A stretch of DNA of 64,000 nucleotides from contig NZ_SELP01000004.1 in assembly GCF_004145845.1 (NCBI RefSeq), forward strand, positions 1 through 64,000, written 5' to 3'. A program made the position numbers and the translations under genes. The notes beneath the pieces are model-generated. The model was not told where the DNA came from and ran no database searches. It was given only the letters and a program-made list of their open reading frames with translations. Positions 53,247 to 62,158 of this stretch are shown here, in pieces (the first letter of the stretch is position 1; the number at the start of each line of letters is the position of its first letter). The stretch comes from Loktanella sp. IMCC34160 (GTDB taxonomy: Bacteria > Pseudomonadota > Alphaproteobacteria > Rhodobacterales > Rhodobacteraceae).

Positions 53247-53930
53247 TTACTTCTTCGTTTTCGCCTTGAGGCGGTTCAGAACGTCGCTGGCCGTGGTCCT
53301 GTCGGACGGGCCAAACCCTTCGTCGGCCATCCGGTCGACCAAGGTATCGCTCGACAGGTCTCGGTCGATCTCGCGCAGGATCTCGGACTGTTCGAACGGG
53401 TCGTCGCGGCCCAGTACGCGGGAAATCAGTTCCTCTGCCTCGTCCACGGCGGCCGATTGGCCGATAGTGGTGTTCAGCCGGGTCTGGATCTGCTGTTCGC
53501 GGCGGACCGCGCGGGCCTGAATTGCACCCTGCTTCAGGTCGATGATGCGGCGGTGCCCGGCTTCGATCGACGATCGCAGGCGCAGGATCTTGTGATCCAG
53601 CCGGTCGAGCGTGCCATCGCGGATGCTGCGTTCGTTTTCCATCGTGGCGATGGCGCGGGCGGCTTCCTCGGCCATGTCGTCACGCCCGGCCTCAAGCGCT
53701 TCTTCAGCGCGGCGGGTCAGATCCTTGATCCGGCCGTTCAGCGTGTCGCGCTGTTTCTGTTCCGAGCGCTGGCGCTGGATCAGGGTGGCCAGCGTTGCCT
53801 TGGCGGCCTTCAAGCTGGCCTCGGCCTCGCGGATCTTCTGGTCGATCAATTCGATGGCAAAGGCATCGCGGACCCGGTCTTCGGCCCGTGCATTCGCCCC
53901 GTTGATCAGGGTTGCAAGTGTCTTGAACAT
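53247..53930 (-). CDS. pspA: phage shock protein A (PspA/IM30 family)
   Basis: 227 residues, almost wholly coiled coil (IELIDQKIREAEASLKAAKA, DMAEEAARAIATMENERS, GAIQARAVRREQQIQTRL). Forms ESCRT-III-like assemblies on stressed inner membrane and preserves proton motive force. In E. coli it is under PspF and sigma-54; here the promoter is flanked by two palindromes matching the one at the tetR gene, so a TetR-type repressor probably controls it. Confidence 0.92.
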   Translation of the reverse strand: MFKTLATLINGANARAEDRVRDAFAIELIDQKIREAEASLKAAKATLATLIQRQRSEQKQRDTLNGRIKDLTRRAEEALEAGRDDMAEEAARAIATMENERSIRDGTLDRLDHKILRLRSSIEAGHRRIIDLKQGAIQARAVRREQQIQTRLNTTIGQSAAVDEAEELISRVLGRDDPFEQSEILREIDRDLSSDTLVDRMADEGFGPSDRTTASDVLNRLKAKTKK

Positions 53931-53945
53931 CGTCGCGTCCTTTCG

Positions 53946-54015
53946 TGAACATCGTTCATAATGCGGAAATAAGAGCGTTGTGCGATTCGTTCAAGAGAAA
54001 ATTGAACAGCGTTCA
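53946..54015 (-). promoter_or_regulatory. pspA promoter flanked by two TetR-type operators
   Basis: Minus strand -35 TTGAAC (53989-53994), 17-base spacer, -10 TATTTC (53966-53971). Palindromes TGAACATCGTTCA (53946-53958) and TGAACAGCGTTCA (54003-54015) lie on each side. The same TGAAC-N3-GTTCA stands before tetR (55171-55183), at the same 15-base distance from the start codon as the first copy from pspA. Confidence 0.75.
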
Positions 54016-54171
54016 CAGTGTCAGCGGGAGAGTGTAACCCGTCGGATAGCCCGATCGCATCTTAAACCAAGCTTTCTATGTGAAAGTAGCGATCAGCGGC
54101 TACGAGCCCACAATGCGGGATGCTGCGCTGCACACCAAAGTCTACTTATTGAGCGCGGCAAGAAAAGAAAC

Positions 54172-54429
54172 TCAGCGGCCACTTCTTTGGTGTCTCGCGA
54201 TGAACAAGCAAGCCAAAGGATAGCTAATGGCAAGCCAAACGAAGAATGAGGCTGCATCGGATTGCATATCACTCACCGCACCTAGGCCAGCAAGTAGAGC
54301 AATCACAAAGCCGACAAAACATGCGAGTGTTCTTAGGTCTATCTGCATCGTGGTCAAATTTTTCTTACCGAACACGAGCCGATCAACGATACGCACACTC
54401 CCAGCAAAAACGTTTGAAAAAATGTACAT
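54172..54429 (-). CDS. possible small membrane protein
   Basis: 85 residues, or 58 from the internal ATG at 54348. Two hydrophobic segments (TLACFVGFVIALLAGLGAVS and SFFVWLAISYPLACLFIA) and a basic end. The surrounding 550 bases are much richer in AT than the neighbours and hold no other convincing gene. No family recognised; may be a foreign or decaying gene. Confidence 0.4.
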   Translation of the reverse strand: MYIFSNVFAGSVRIVDRLVFGKKNLTTMQIDLRTLACFVGFVIALLAGLGAVSDMQSDAASFFVWLAISYPLACLFIARHQRSGR

Positions 54430-54564
54430 CTCACATCGCTCAAATAAGCAATTTCATCTGATTGAAAATGGCATTGTCGCTCACTCCAAAGCAAGTGAAA
54501 GGTAAGGGAGACGGAGACTTCAAAGCCGCCATTAGTACGCTTGCAGCGAAAGCCGCTCGGTCCG

Positions 54565-55155
54565 TCAGGCCGTCATCCGTTCTAGGATCAGCGTGATCAT
54601 CCGGTCGATCTGTTCCGGGGGCACCCCGGCGCTGGCTTCGTCCAGTCCAAGGGCGACGATCCCGTGGACGGATGAAAACAGCGCGCGGGCCAGAAGGTGC
54701 CGGTCGTCCACGGCCAGATCGGTGAACAGCACGGCCAGCGGCGCGTCGATATAGGCAAACAGCCGCGCCATTTCGGCCAGATACCAGTCCGGCGCGCTTT
54801 GTCCGGCGGGGCGGTCGATATCGAACATCGCGCGCCAGGCCGGGCGATTGGCCTCGGCAAACCGGTGATATCCCCGCGACATGGCGATCAGCTGCGCCAC
54901 AGGTTCGGCAGGGGCCTCTGCCAGAGCCTCGGACACGGTGAGGCCAAGGCGGCGGAAGGTGCGGGCGTTCACCTCCAGCACAAGGTCATTGAGATCGCCA
55001 AAGACGTTATAGATCGCGCCAAGGGCGCAACCCGCTTCTTTCGCAAGGTCACGGGCCTTCAGCGCCCCGATCCCGTCCTGACGGATCACCCGCTCGGCGA
55101 TGTCGATCAGCGTCTCGCGCAGCGCCGCGCGGCGTTCTTCGGTCTTGCGTGCCAT
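54565..55155 (-). CDS. TetR/AcrR family transcriptional regulator
   Basis: 196 residues. N-terminal TetR HTH (about 12-58): RETLIDIAERVIRQDGIGAL, KARDLAKEAGCALGAIYNVF, GDLNDLVLEVN; then a ligand-binding helical domain that contains a TetR_C-type WHG-like part (WRAMFDIDRPAG, ALFSSVHGIVALGLDEAS). A perfect TTGAA-C-centred palindrome precedes it, so it is self-regulated, and the same site brackets the pspA promoter. Confidence 0.9.
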   Translation of the reverse strand: MARKTEERRAALRETLIDIAERVIRQDGIGALKARDLAKEAGCALGAIYNVFGDLNDLVLEVNARTFRRLGLTVSEALAEAPAEPVAQLIAMSRGYHRFAEANRPAWRAMFDIDRPAGQSAPDWYLAEMARLFAYIDAPLAVLFTDLAVDDRHLLARALFSSVHGIVALGLDEASAGVPPEQIDRMITLILERMTA

Positions 55156-55169
55156 GGCTGCCCCTGATT

Positions 55170-55184
55170 TTGAACTGCGTTCAA
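55170..55184. promoter_or_regulatory. TetR operator upstream of tetR
   Basis: TTGAACTGCGTTCAA, a 15-base palindrome 14-28 bases before the tetR start codon. Core identical in form to the two sites at the pspA promoter. Confidence 0.75.
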
Positions 55185-55222
55185 TTCTAGGGTCCGCGCC
55201 GAGAAAAGGGAATAGGCGCCGG

Positions 55223-56452
55223 TCAGGCTTTGACCGGTGCCCCCCCTTCGAACACGTTTTCCTCGTGATAGCTGACCGGGGCCTGCTGCGCCTCGAGGTG
55301 GAGACCATATCCGGTGAACGGGTTGGCGCGGGCCAATTCTTCGTCCACTTCGATCCCCAGACCGGGTGCATCGGGCACGGTGATATAGCCCCCCTCGACC
55401 CGGATCGTGTCGCGGATCAGCGCGGCGTGGAAATCGGTTTCGATGGTTTCGGCCATAAGGATATTCGGGATGGCGGCGGCAAGCTGCACATTGGCGGCCC
55501 ATTCGATGGGACCGGCATAAAGGTGCGGGGCCATCTGCGCATTCCATGCCTCGGCCAGAACGGCGATCTTGCGGGTTTCCCAGATGCCACCGGACCGGCC
55601 AAGGGCGGGCTGCAGGATCTGGACGCCCGACCGCAGCGCCTCGGCAAATTCGCGGGTGGTGGTCAGGCGTTCGCCGGTGGCGACAGGGATTGTCACCGCC
55701 TCGGCCACCTTCTGCATCTCGCGCAGGGTGTCCGGCGGGATCGGCTCTTCGTACCAAAGCGGCGAATAGGGGGCGATGGCCGCGCCCATGCGGATTGCGC
55801 CGCCGGTCGAAAACTGGCCATGGGTGCCGAACAACAGGTCGGCCTTGTCGCCAACGGCGCCCCGGATCGCCTCGCAGAACTCGATCGACCGGCTGATGTC
55901 GCGCATTGACGGCATGTGGCCCGACCGGATGGTATAGGGGCCCGCCGGATCGAATTTCACCGCCGTATAGCCTTTGTCGACCATGTCGGCGGCGCTTTCG
56001 GCGGCCATCTGTGCATCAACCCAGAAGGCGGGCAGGCTGTGGGTTTTGCGGGTCGGATAAAGATAGGTATAGGCGCGGATACGGTCATTGACCCGTCCGC
56101 CGATCAGCGCATGCACCGGGCGGTCGCGGTCCTTGCCCAGAATGTCCCAGCAGGCGATCTCAAGCCCCGACCACGCGCCGATCACCGTCAGGTCCGGCCG
56201 CTGCGTGAAGCCCGAGGAATAGACCCGCCGGAACATGAGTTCGATATTTTCAGGGTTTTCCCCGGCCATATGCCGTTCGAACACGTCGCGGATGACATGG
56301 GTCATCGCATCCGGACCGACCGAGGAGGCATAGCATTCGCCCCAACCAATGATCCCGGTATCGGTCGTGACCTTCACAAGGATCCAGTATCGCCCGCCCC
56401 AGCCGGGCGCCGGGGGCGAGGTGACGATGATATCAAGATCAGCTAGTTTCAT
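55223..56452 (-). CDS. mandelate racemase/muconate lactonizing enzyme family dehydratase
   Basis: 409 residues, enolase superfamily. Capping domain, then barrel with KFDPAGPY, the FGTHGQFSTGGAIRMG loop, WYEEPIPPD and VATGERL. The FGTHGQ pattern and the acid ligands resemble sugar-acid dehydratases of the galactonate/gluconate kind, so a hexonate is a likely substrate; this needs assay. Good AAGGA site before ATG 56452. Just upstream of tetR on the same strand. Confidence 0.83.
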   Translation of the reverse strand: MKLADLDIIVTSPPAPGWGGRYWILVKVTTDTGIIGWGECYASSVGPDAMTHVIRDVFERHMAGENPENIELMFRRVYSSGFTQRPDLTVIGAWSGLEIACWDILGKDRDRPVHALIGGRVNDRIRAYTYLYPTRKTHSLPAFWVDAQMAAESAADMVDKGYTAVKFDPAGPYTIRSGHMPSMRDISRSIEFCEAIRGAVGDKADLLFGTHGQFSTGGAIRMGAAIAPYSPLWYEEPIPPDTLREMQKVAEAVTIPVATGERLTTTREFAEALRSGVQILQPALGRSGGIWETRKIAVLAEAWNAQMAPHLYAGPIEWAANVQLAAAIPNILMAETIETDFHAALIRDTIRVEGGYITVPDAPGLGIEVDEELARANPFTGYGLHLEAQQAPVSYHEENVFEGGAPVKA

Positions 56453-56480
56453 GGTGACGTCCTTTGGAAATGAGGCCCCG

Positions 56481-56909
56481 ATGGAAATCAGGATCTTGCG
56501 CCCCGACGACCTTGACCTTGTGCTGAATGTGCGGCCGGGTCTGTTCGACAATCCCGTCGATCTGGCACAGGCCCGCGCCTTTCTGGGCAGCGATCTTCAC
56601 CGCATGGTCGTGGCGATCAAGGGCGGAGATATCTTGGGATTTGCCAGCGGCACGGTCCTGCTGCACCCCGACAAGGCCCCGTCGATGTTCATCAACGAGG
56701 TTGGGACCCGCGAAGAATTTCAGCGGCAGGGCATTGCGACGGCTGTGACCGCGGCGCTGATCGACGCGGCGCGGGCGATGGGTTGTGATGGGGTCTGGCT
56801 GGGCACGGAGCCGGACAATGATCCGGCCCTCGGGCTTTATCGCAAGCTGAAAGGAACCGAACAGACCATTGCCGGTTTCGCCTGGGATGGTGCCTTTGAC
56901 CCCGACTGA
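56481..56909 (+). CDS. GNAT family acetyltransferase, AAC(3)-I-like
   Basis: 142 residues. MEIRILRPDDLDLVLNVRPG opening, LFDNPVD, MFINEVGTREEFQRQGIATA (acetyl-CoA loop QRQGIA) and NDPALGLYRKL. The pattern is close to AAC(3)-I aminoglycoside acetyltransferases, but such chromosomal relatives often have other targets. Divergent from the dehydratase gene with 28 bases between starts, and convergent with the dehydrogenase gene. Confidence 0.8.
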   Translation: MEIRILRPDDLDLVLNVRPGLFDNPVDLAQARAFLGSDLHRMVVAIKGGDILGFASGTVLLHPDKAPSMFINEVGTREEFQRQGIATAVTAALIDAARAMGCDGVWLGTEPDNDPALGLYRKLKGTEQTIAGFAWDGAFDPD

Positions 56910-56911
56910 CA

Positions 56912-58000
56912 TCAGCTCGTGAACACAATCACGTTGCGCTTGGCCGATCCGGATTTGGTGTCCTCGATCGCCTCGTTGATCTGGTCAAGGCTCCAGCGGC
57001 CGGACACCAGTTCATCCAGCTTCAACCGTCCTTGTTCATACAGGTCCACCATCCAGGGGATGTCGCGCTTGATCACCGTGTCGCCCATTTTCGAGCCGAC
57101 CATCGCCTGACCGGCGGCGGCGAAATTGGCGGCCTCGTAGTGGCTTTCGGCCCCAGTCGCGGGCATGCCGACCATGATGACCTTGCCGCCCTTGGCGATA
57201 TAACGCGGTGCGGCGTCATAGGCCGGGGCGGCCCCGACGGTCACCAAAACGGCATCGGCCCCACGGCCCATTGCATCCTTGGCCACGCGCCAGGGTTCCG
57301 GGTCGGTCGCCAGCACCGTATCGGTCGCGCCGAAATCGCGGGCGATGGCCAGTTTCTCTTCAGACATGTCAACGGCGACGATCCGGCGGGCACCGGCGAT
57401 CCGCGCGCCCTGAATCGCGTTTAGCCCGACGCCGCCCGCGCCAATCACCACCACGTCCTGACCGGCGCGCAGGGCGGCGGCATTCACCACGGCCCCGACG
57501 CCGGTAATCACACCGCACGCCAGAAGCGACGCGGCCACAAGGTCCATGCTGTCGGGCAGGCGCACGACCTGACTTTGGTCCACGACTACCTTTTCGGCAA
57601 AGCCTCCGGTCGCCATCGCCTGATGCAGCTTGCCGCCATCGGTGGTCTTCAGCGGACCGTGGTCGCCATCATAGGCGGTGTCGCAGATCGTCGGCTTGCC
57701 CGACGAACAGGGCGCACAGGTGCCGCAGGACCGGATCAGGGTAACGACGACCGGATCGCCAACCTTGATCCCGCTGACGCCGGCGCCGACCGCGCTGACG
57801 TGTCCCGCCGCCTCGTGCCCGTAGACCGCCGGAAGCGACCCACCCCACGCGCCCGAGGCGTAGGTGATGTCGGAATGGCAGATCGCGCAGGCGGCAAGGG
57901 TCACTTCGACCTCGCCCGCGATGGGGGCCCGAAGCTCTACGTTTTCCACCACGAGGGGTTTGCCGAATTCGTGGCAAACCGCCGCCTTTACCTGTGCCAT
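56912..58000 (-). CDS. zinc-dependent alcohol dehydrogenase (class III-like)
   Basis: 362 residues. Catalytic zinc ligands in AICHSDITY, GHEAAGHVSAVG and later Cys; structural zinc set CGTCAPCSSGKPTIC; NAD loop VVIGAGGVGLNAIQGA followed by VAVDMSEEK. Oxidises a primary alcohol or an S-hydroxymethyl thiol adduct; exact substrate unknown. ATG 58000 follows GGGAGAGGC. Confidence 0.9.
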   Translation of the reverse strand: MAQVKAAVCHEFGKPLVVENVELRAPIAGEVEVTLAACAICHSDITYASGAWGGSLPAVYGHEAAGHVSAVGAGVSGIKVGDPVVVTLIRSCGTCAPCSSGKPTICDTAYDGDHGPLKTTDGGKLHQAMATGGFAEKVVVDQSQVVRLPDSMDLVAASLLACGVITGVGAVVNAAALRAGQDVVVIGAGGVGLNAIQGARIAGARRIVAVDMSEEKLAIARDFGATDTVLATDPEPWRVAKDAMGRGADAVLVTVGAAPAYDAAPRYIAKGGKVIMVGMPATGAESHYEAANFAAAGQAMVGSKMGDTVIKRDIPWMVDLYEQGRLKLDELVSGRWSLDQINEAIEDTKSGSAKRNVIVFTS

Positions 58001-58098
58001 GCGCCTCTCCCTTTTCCCGCATTTCGGCGCAGGGTGCGCCGATGGCCCTGAGTCGCGCAAGCCCCTGAAACGACAGGCGACGTCGCGGAGGGGACAGG

Positions 58099-59310
58099 TC
58101 AGGCGGGTTGGGTCTGCGGCCTGTCCGCGAGGAAAATCGCGATACTGCCCGCGACCAGCGCCGCCGACAGAAGGAATGGCGCGCCGGGTAGGTAGAAGGG
58201 CGCGCTGTCGCTGGTGAAATACCAGAAAATCTGCGTCATCAGGAGCGGCGCAATGATCATGCCCACCGCGTTGATCGACGCGAGCGTGCCCTGCAATTCG
58301 CCCTGCTGATCATCGGGCGCGGTGCGCGACATGATCCCTTGCAACGCCGGACCCGCGATGGACCCAAGCGCGGTGATCGGGGTCATCGCCAGCGCGATCC
58401 AGCCGTTTTCAACGAAACCCAGCGCAACAAAGGCAACCACGTCCAGCCCCAGCCCAAGGACCACGGTCTTGCGCTCCCCCAGCCGGGCGATGATCGGTCG
58501 GATCAGCACCGCCTGAACGACCGCCATCGAGATGCCGAAGGCACCCAGTGACAGGCCGACCATCTGTTCGGACCAGCCGAAGCGCTCCATCCCGAAATAG
58601 GCCCAGACCGCCGGGTAGACGAAAAAGGCGATGCCATAGACGAAGACGATCAACATCAGCCGCTTCAACCCCGGCAGGTCGCCGATATGCTTGAACGCCC
58701 CCATCGGGTTTGCGCGCCGCCAGCTAAACGGACGGCGGATTGCGTCGGTCACGGTTTCGGGCAGCACCAGCCAGCCGAACACCATATTCGACGCCGCCAG
58801 AACCGCCGCGGCATAGAAGGGCGCGCGGATGCCCCATCCGGCCAAAAGCCCGCCGATGATTGGCCCCAGAACAAAGCCAAGGCCGAAGGCCGCACCGACA
58901 AGCCCGAAATTCGCGGCCTTTTCCTCGGGCTTGGAAATATCGGCCATATAGGCGTTCGCGGTCGAATGGGTCGCTGCTGTGATCCCGCCAATTACCCGCC
59001 CGATCAGCAACAGCCAGATGGTCCAGGCCACGGCCATCAGGACGTAATCAAGCGCCATGAACAACAGCGAGGTCAGCAGGACAATCCGCCGCCCGTAGCG
59101 GTCGGACAGGCTGCCCACGGTGGGGCCGAACAGGAATTGCATGACCGCAAAGGCCGTGGCCAGAACCCCACCCCAGATCGCGGCATTGCCAAGATCGCCG
59201 CCGTGCACCTCTTGGATCAGGCGCGGCATGACTGGCATGATCAGGCCGACGCCCATGGAATCCATCACGACCGTGATCAGGATAAAGGCAATCGCATAGC
59301 GGTTTTTCAT
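58099..59310 (-). CDS. MFS efflux transporter (TetA-like)
   Basis: 403 residues, twelve helices. The MFS loop 2-3 motif GSLSDRYGRRIVLLTSL and the DHA1 motif C region GFVLGPIIGGLLAGWG mark a drug:proton antiporter similar to the TCR/Tet family. ATG 59310 gives the usual start before VVMDSMGVGLIMPVMPRL. No tetR-type regulator adjoins it; substrate unknown. Confidence 0.87.
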   Translation of the reverse strand: MKNRYAIAFILITVVMDSMGVGLIMPVMPRLIQEVHGGDLGNAAIWGGVLATAFAVMQFLFGPTVGSLSDRYGRRIVLLTSLLFMALDYVLMAVAWTIWLLLIGRVIGGITAATHSTANAYMADISKPEEKAANFGLVGAAFGLGFVLGPIIGGLLAGWGIRAPFYAAAVLAASNMVFGWLVLPETVTDAIRRPFSWRRANPMGAFKHIGDLPGLKRLMLIVFVYGIAFFVYPAVWAYFGMERFGWSEQMVGLSLGAFGISMAVVQAVLIRPIIARLGERKTVVLGLGLDVVAFVALGFVENGWIALAMTPITALGSIAGPALQGIMSRTAPDDQQGELQGTLASINAVGMIIAPLLMTQIFWYFTSDSAPFYLPGAPFLLSAALVAGSIAIFLADRPQTQPA

Positions 59311-59385
59311 GGGGCACTCGCACGAGGGTGGCAAAGGTTCCCCCGATCTAAACCGGTTGGTTCGTTTTGCAACCCTCTTGCTGCG

Positions 59386-60093
59386 TCAGTCCCGCGCGAA
59401 CCGGTCCAGGATCGCGGCCAGCCCGTCGGGGTCCGACAGGAAGGGCGAATGCGATGTCGGCATTTCAGTTACCGTATCGGGCGGCCAGTCTTCGGTCATT
59501 GTGACCTGAAACTCCGGCGGGATCGTCTGGTCGTTCATGCAGCGGATATAGCGCCGGGGCAGGGCCGGAGAGCGGCGCAGGTCCACCACGGTTTCCTGTG
59601 GTGCGATGGGCTGCGGGCGCAGCTTCGACACGGCCCAAGCCGCAAGCGTTTCATCCATGTCATTGTAGAACTTCGACGCGGCCTTGGCCGGGTCCACGGT
59701 AAAGGCAATGCGCCCTGCATCCACGCTGACGGCGTCCATGAGCGGCTGGCTGGGCGCCGAGCGCCGCCGGTCGGCAAGTGTCATTCCCGGGACCGGCACA
59801 TAGGCACAGAGGTAGATCAGCCGGTCAATTCGGTCCGGCACCAACTCCGCCGCGGCGGTGATCGCATAGCCACCGGCGGAATGACCGACCAGCACTTCGC
59901 CGCCTTTCACCGCATCGGCGACGGCCTGCGCATAGCGCGCCAGCGTCACCTGATCATGCGGCGTCGGGTCGTCGCCCGCGCCGGGCAGGTCAATGGCGCG
60001 GGCACTGTGGCCCAGCCTTTCCAGCGCCGGGACCACGCGATCCCAGCACCACGCACCATGCCCGGAGCCGTGCACCAGAAGAAAGTCAGACAT
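59386..60093 (-). CDS. alpha/beta hydrolase (HNL/SABP2-like)
   Basis: 235 residues. FLLVHGSGHGAWCWDRVVPA oxyanion loop, nucleophile Ser72 in LVGHSAGGYA, and catalytic His in EMPTSHSPFLSDP. The short form with a helical cap looks like plant esterase/hydroxynitrile lyase relatives. Small-ester hydrolysis is likely. Overlaps the pcaD-like gene by 8 bases. Confidence 0.83.
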   Translation of the reverse strand: MSDFLLVHGSGHGAWCWDRVVPALERLGHSARAIDLPGAGDDPTPHDQVTLARYAQAVADAVKGGEVLVGHSAGGYAITAAAELVPDRIDRLIYLCAYVPVPGMTLADRRRSAPSQPLMDAVSVDAGRIAFTVDPAKAASKFYNDMDETLAAWAVSKLRPQPIAPQETVVDLRRSPALPRRYIRCMNDQTIPPEFQVTMTEDWPPDTVTEMPTSHSPFLSDPDGLAAILDRFARD

Positions 60094-60886
60094 GGCCGAT
60101 CTCTTTCAGAAATCCCGTCAGCAGGGCCGCATAGCCAGCGGGGTCTTCGATGCAGGGCACGTGCCCGACCCGCCGCATCAGTTCGAACCGCGATCCGGGG
60201 ATCAGGTCCACGGTTTCGCGGACAAGGTCCGGCGGGGTCGACCCGTCTTCGGACCCGGCGATGCCAAGGGTCGGCAGGCGCAGCCCGCTGGTGGGCGTGT
60301 AGAAATCCGTGCCCGCGATGGCGGCGGCGCAGCCGATGTAACCCTCTGCCGGGCAGGCGGCCAGATGGGCACGCCACGGCAGATGTTTGCCCGCCTCGCG
60401 GAAGTCGCGGGAAAACCAACGTTCCATCGTGGCATCGGCCAGCACCTCGACACCGCCTGCGCGGACCGCCTCGATCCGGTCGCGCCATTGGGCGGGCGAC
60501 CCGATTTTCGCGGCCGTGTTGGACAGGACCAGCGCCCGGATCAGGTCCAGTCGCTTTACCGCCAACCCTTGCGCGATCATCCCGCCGATGGACAGGCCGA
60601 CAAAGACACAGTCGCGCACCTCGTGGTGATCACAGACCGCCTCGGCATCAGAGACGAGCGCGCCCATGGTATAGGGGGCAGGCGGCACATCCGACCGGCC
60701 ATGCCCGCGCTTGTCATAGCGGATGATCCGCACACCGGCGGGCAGGTCGGCCACCACCCCGTCCCAGATCGACAGGTCGGTGCCAAGCGAATTGGCAAAG
60801 ACCACTGTCGGCGCAGCAGGGTCAGACGCGCCATCGACCCGGCTGAACAGGCGGATGCCTGCCCGCTCCACAAAGGTTTCAGTCAT
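60086..60886 (-). CDS. pcaD: 3-oxoadipate enol-lactonase-like alpha/beta hydrolase
   Basis: 266 residues. FANSLGTDLSIWDGVVADLP, YDKRGHGRSD, nucleophile Ser99 in GLSIGGMIAQGLA, and terminal GHVPCIEDP. The N-terminal part matches PcaD of the beta-ketoadipate path, which opens the enol-lactone from protocatechuate or catechol breakdown. Other pca genes are not in the window, so the assignment rests on sequence alone. Confidence 0.8.
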   Translation of the reverse strand: MTETFVERAGIRLFSRVDGASDPAAPTVVFANSLGTDLSIWDGVVADLPAGVRIIRYDKRGHGRSDVPPAPYTMGALVSDAEAVCDHHEVRDCVFVGLSIGGMIAQGLAVKRLDLIRALVLSNTAAKIGSPAQWRDRIEAVRAGGVEVLADATMERWFSRDFREAGKHLPWRAHLAACPAEGYIGCAAAIAGTDFYTPTSGLRLPTLGIAGSEDGSTPPDLVRETVDLIPGSRFELMRRVGHVPCIEDPAGYAALLTGFLKEIGHV

Positions 60887-62084
60887 CCTCGCCGATCCGC
60901 ATATGGGCCACGATCTGCCCGTGGTCCGAGGCGAGCTTGTTATAGGGCGCCTCTGGATGCGAGCCGTCGGTCAGGTGATCGTTCAGCACGCTGAAATATT
61001 CCATCTCGCCGATACGTTTCTTGTAATCGGGGTGGAAATGCCGCGACAGGTAGATCTGGTCAATCGATTCATAGATCCCACCGAAGGCCGAGGTGAAGAC
61101 CATGTCGCGCAACGATTTCCGCACGAACAGCTTTTCCGCCGAATGCAGGCGGACACGTTCGACCATCTCGGTGATGCGGGCGTTTTCTTCCTTGGTATAG
61201 CGGTCCGAATAGTCCTTGGCGTCGTGGCGCAGCATCCAGCTGTAGTTTTTGAATGGCACCTCTCCGGCGATGATTTCCGAGCTGACCGCATGTTCGCCAT
61301 CGTTGAAATCGCCCATGACCACAACCGGGTGGCCCGCGTCCAGTTCTTCGATGATCGCCTCGCGCAGCACCCATGCTTCGGCCATGCGGCGCAGACCTGC
61401 CCGCAGGCTACCCATTGCGCGGCCCATGGGATCATATCGGGTCAGCACCTCTTCCGGGGCGAATTCGGCCCCTTTTGGTTTGATATATTCGCCCAATTTG
61501 GATTTCAGGTGGCAGTTGAAGACGGTAATGACCTCTCCGCCCACGGGGATACGCACCTTCAGGATCGGGCGGGACAGGCGGTGCAGGCGGAACATGCCGC
61601 TGTCGCCATCTTCCAGCCCGCGCAGGGGCTGGAAAGGGATCTCCAGCGGGTCGGGCAGATCCTGCAGGATTTGCGGGGCTTCGGCGAACCCGAACCGGGA
61701 CAGGATCGCAACGCCCGGTCGCCGCTGGCCCGGTTCGCCGTCGGCGGCATTCGGGGCAAAGGCCAGCGCCGCGCCGGAATAGGGGGTATAGGCCAGTTTT
61801 CGGAAGATCGCCTTGCGGTGATACCGCTTGGACGCATCGGGGATATTGGCGCTGTTGGCGGCGATGCCGCGCGCGTCCGCCTCGGCGACCACATCGCGCA
61901 GCGCCTCTTCCTCGAATATCTCCTGAAAGCCGACAATGTCGGCGTCCATCGTCAGCACCTGATCCGCCAGCCAGTCCTTTTTCCACGCGTATTCCTCGGG
62001 CGTGTAGGTCTGGAATTCGTAGTATTCCTTGTCCGGGCCGATCAGGTTCTTGACGTTGAAACTGGCAATCGTGAAACGGGTCAT
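60879..62084 (-). CDS. endonuclease/exonuclease/phosphatase family protein
   Basis: 401 residues. EEP fold: ASFNVKNLIG at the start, DADIVGFQEIF (metal Glu), VFNCHLKSKLG, VVMGDFNDGEHA (Asp/Asn pair) and LASDHGQIVAHM (final Asp-His). Could be a secreted-type DNase or a phosphodiesterase; no signal peptide is visible, so it is probably cytoplasmic. Overlaps the pcaD start by 8 bases. Confidence 0.83.
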   Translation of the reverse strand: MTRFTIASFNVKNLIGPDKEYYEFQTYTPEEYAWKKDWLADQVLTMDADIVGFQEIFEEEALRDVVAEADARGIAANSANIPDASKRYHRKAIFRKLAYTPYSGAALAFAPNAADGEPGQRRPGVAILSRFGFAEAPQILQDLPDPLEIPFQPLRGLEDGDSGMFRLHRLSRPILKVRIPVGGEVITVFNCHLKSKLGEYIKPKGAEFAPEEVLTRYDPMGRAMGSLRAGLRRMAEAWVLREAIIEELDAGHPVVVMGDFNDGEHAVSSEIIAGEVPFKNYSWMLRHDAKDYSDRYTKEENARITEMVERVRLHSAEKLFVRKSLRDMVFTSAFGGIYESIDQIYLSRHFHPDYKKRIGEMEYFSVLNDHLTDGSHPEAPYNKLASDHGQIVAHMRIGEDD

Positions 62085-62158
62085 GGGCTGTCCTTCCGGG
62101 CGCTATCGCCGCGAATGGTGGGGCGGGGTCGGGGCGATGTCAAATCGCCCGGCGGCCA

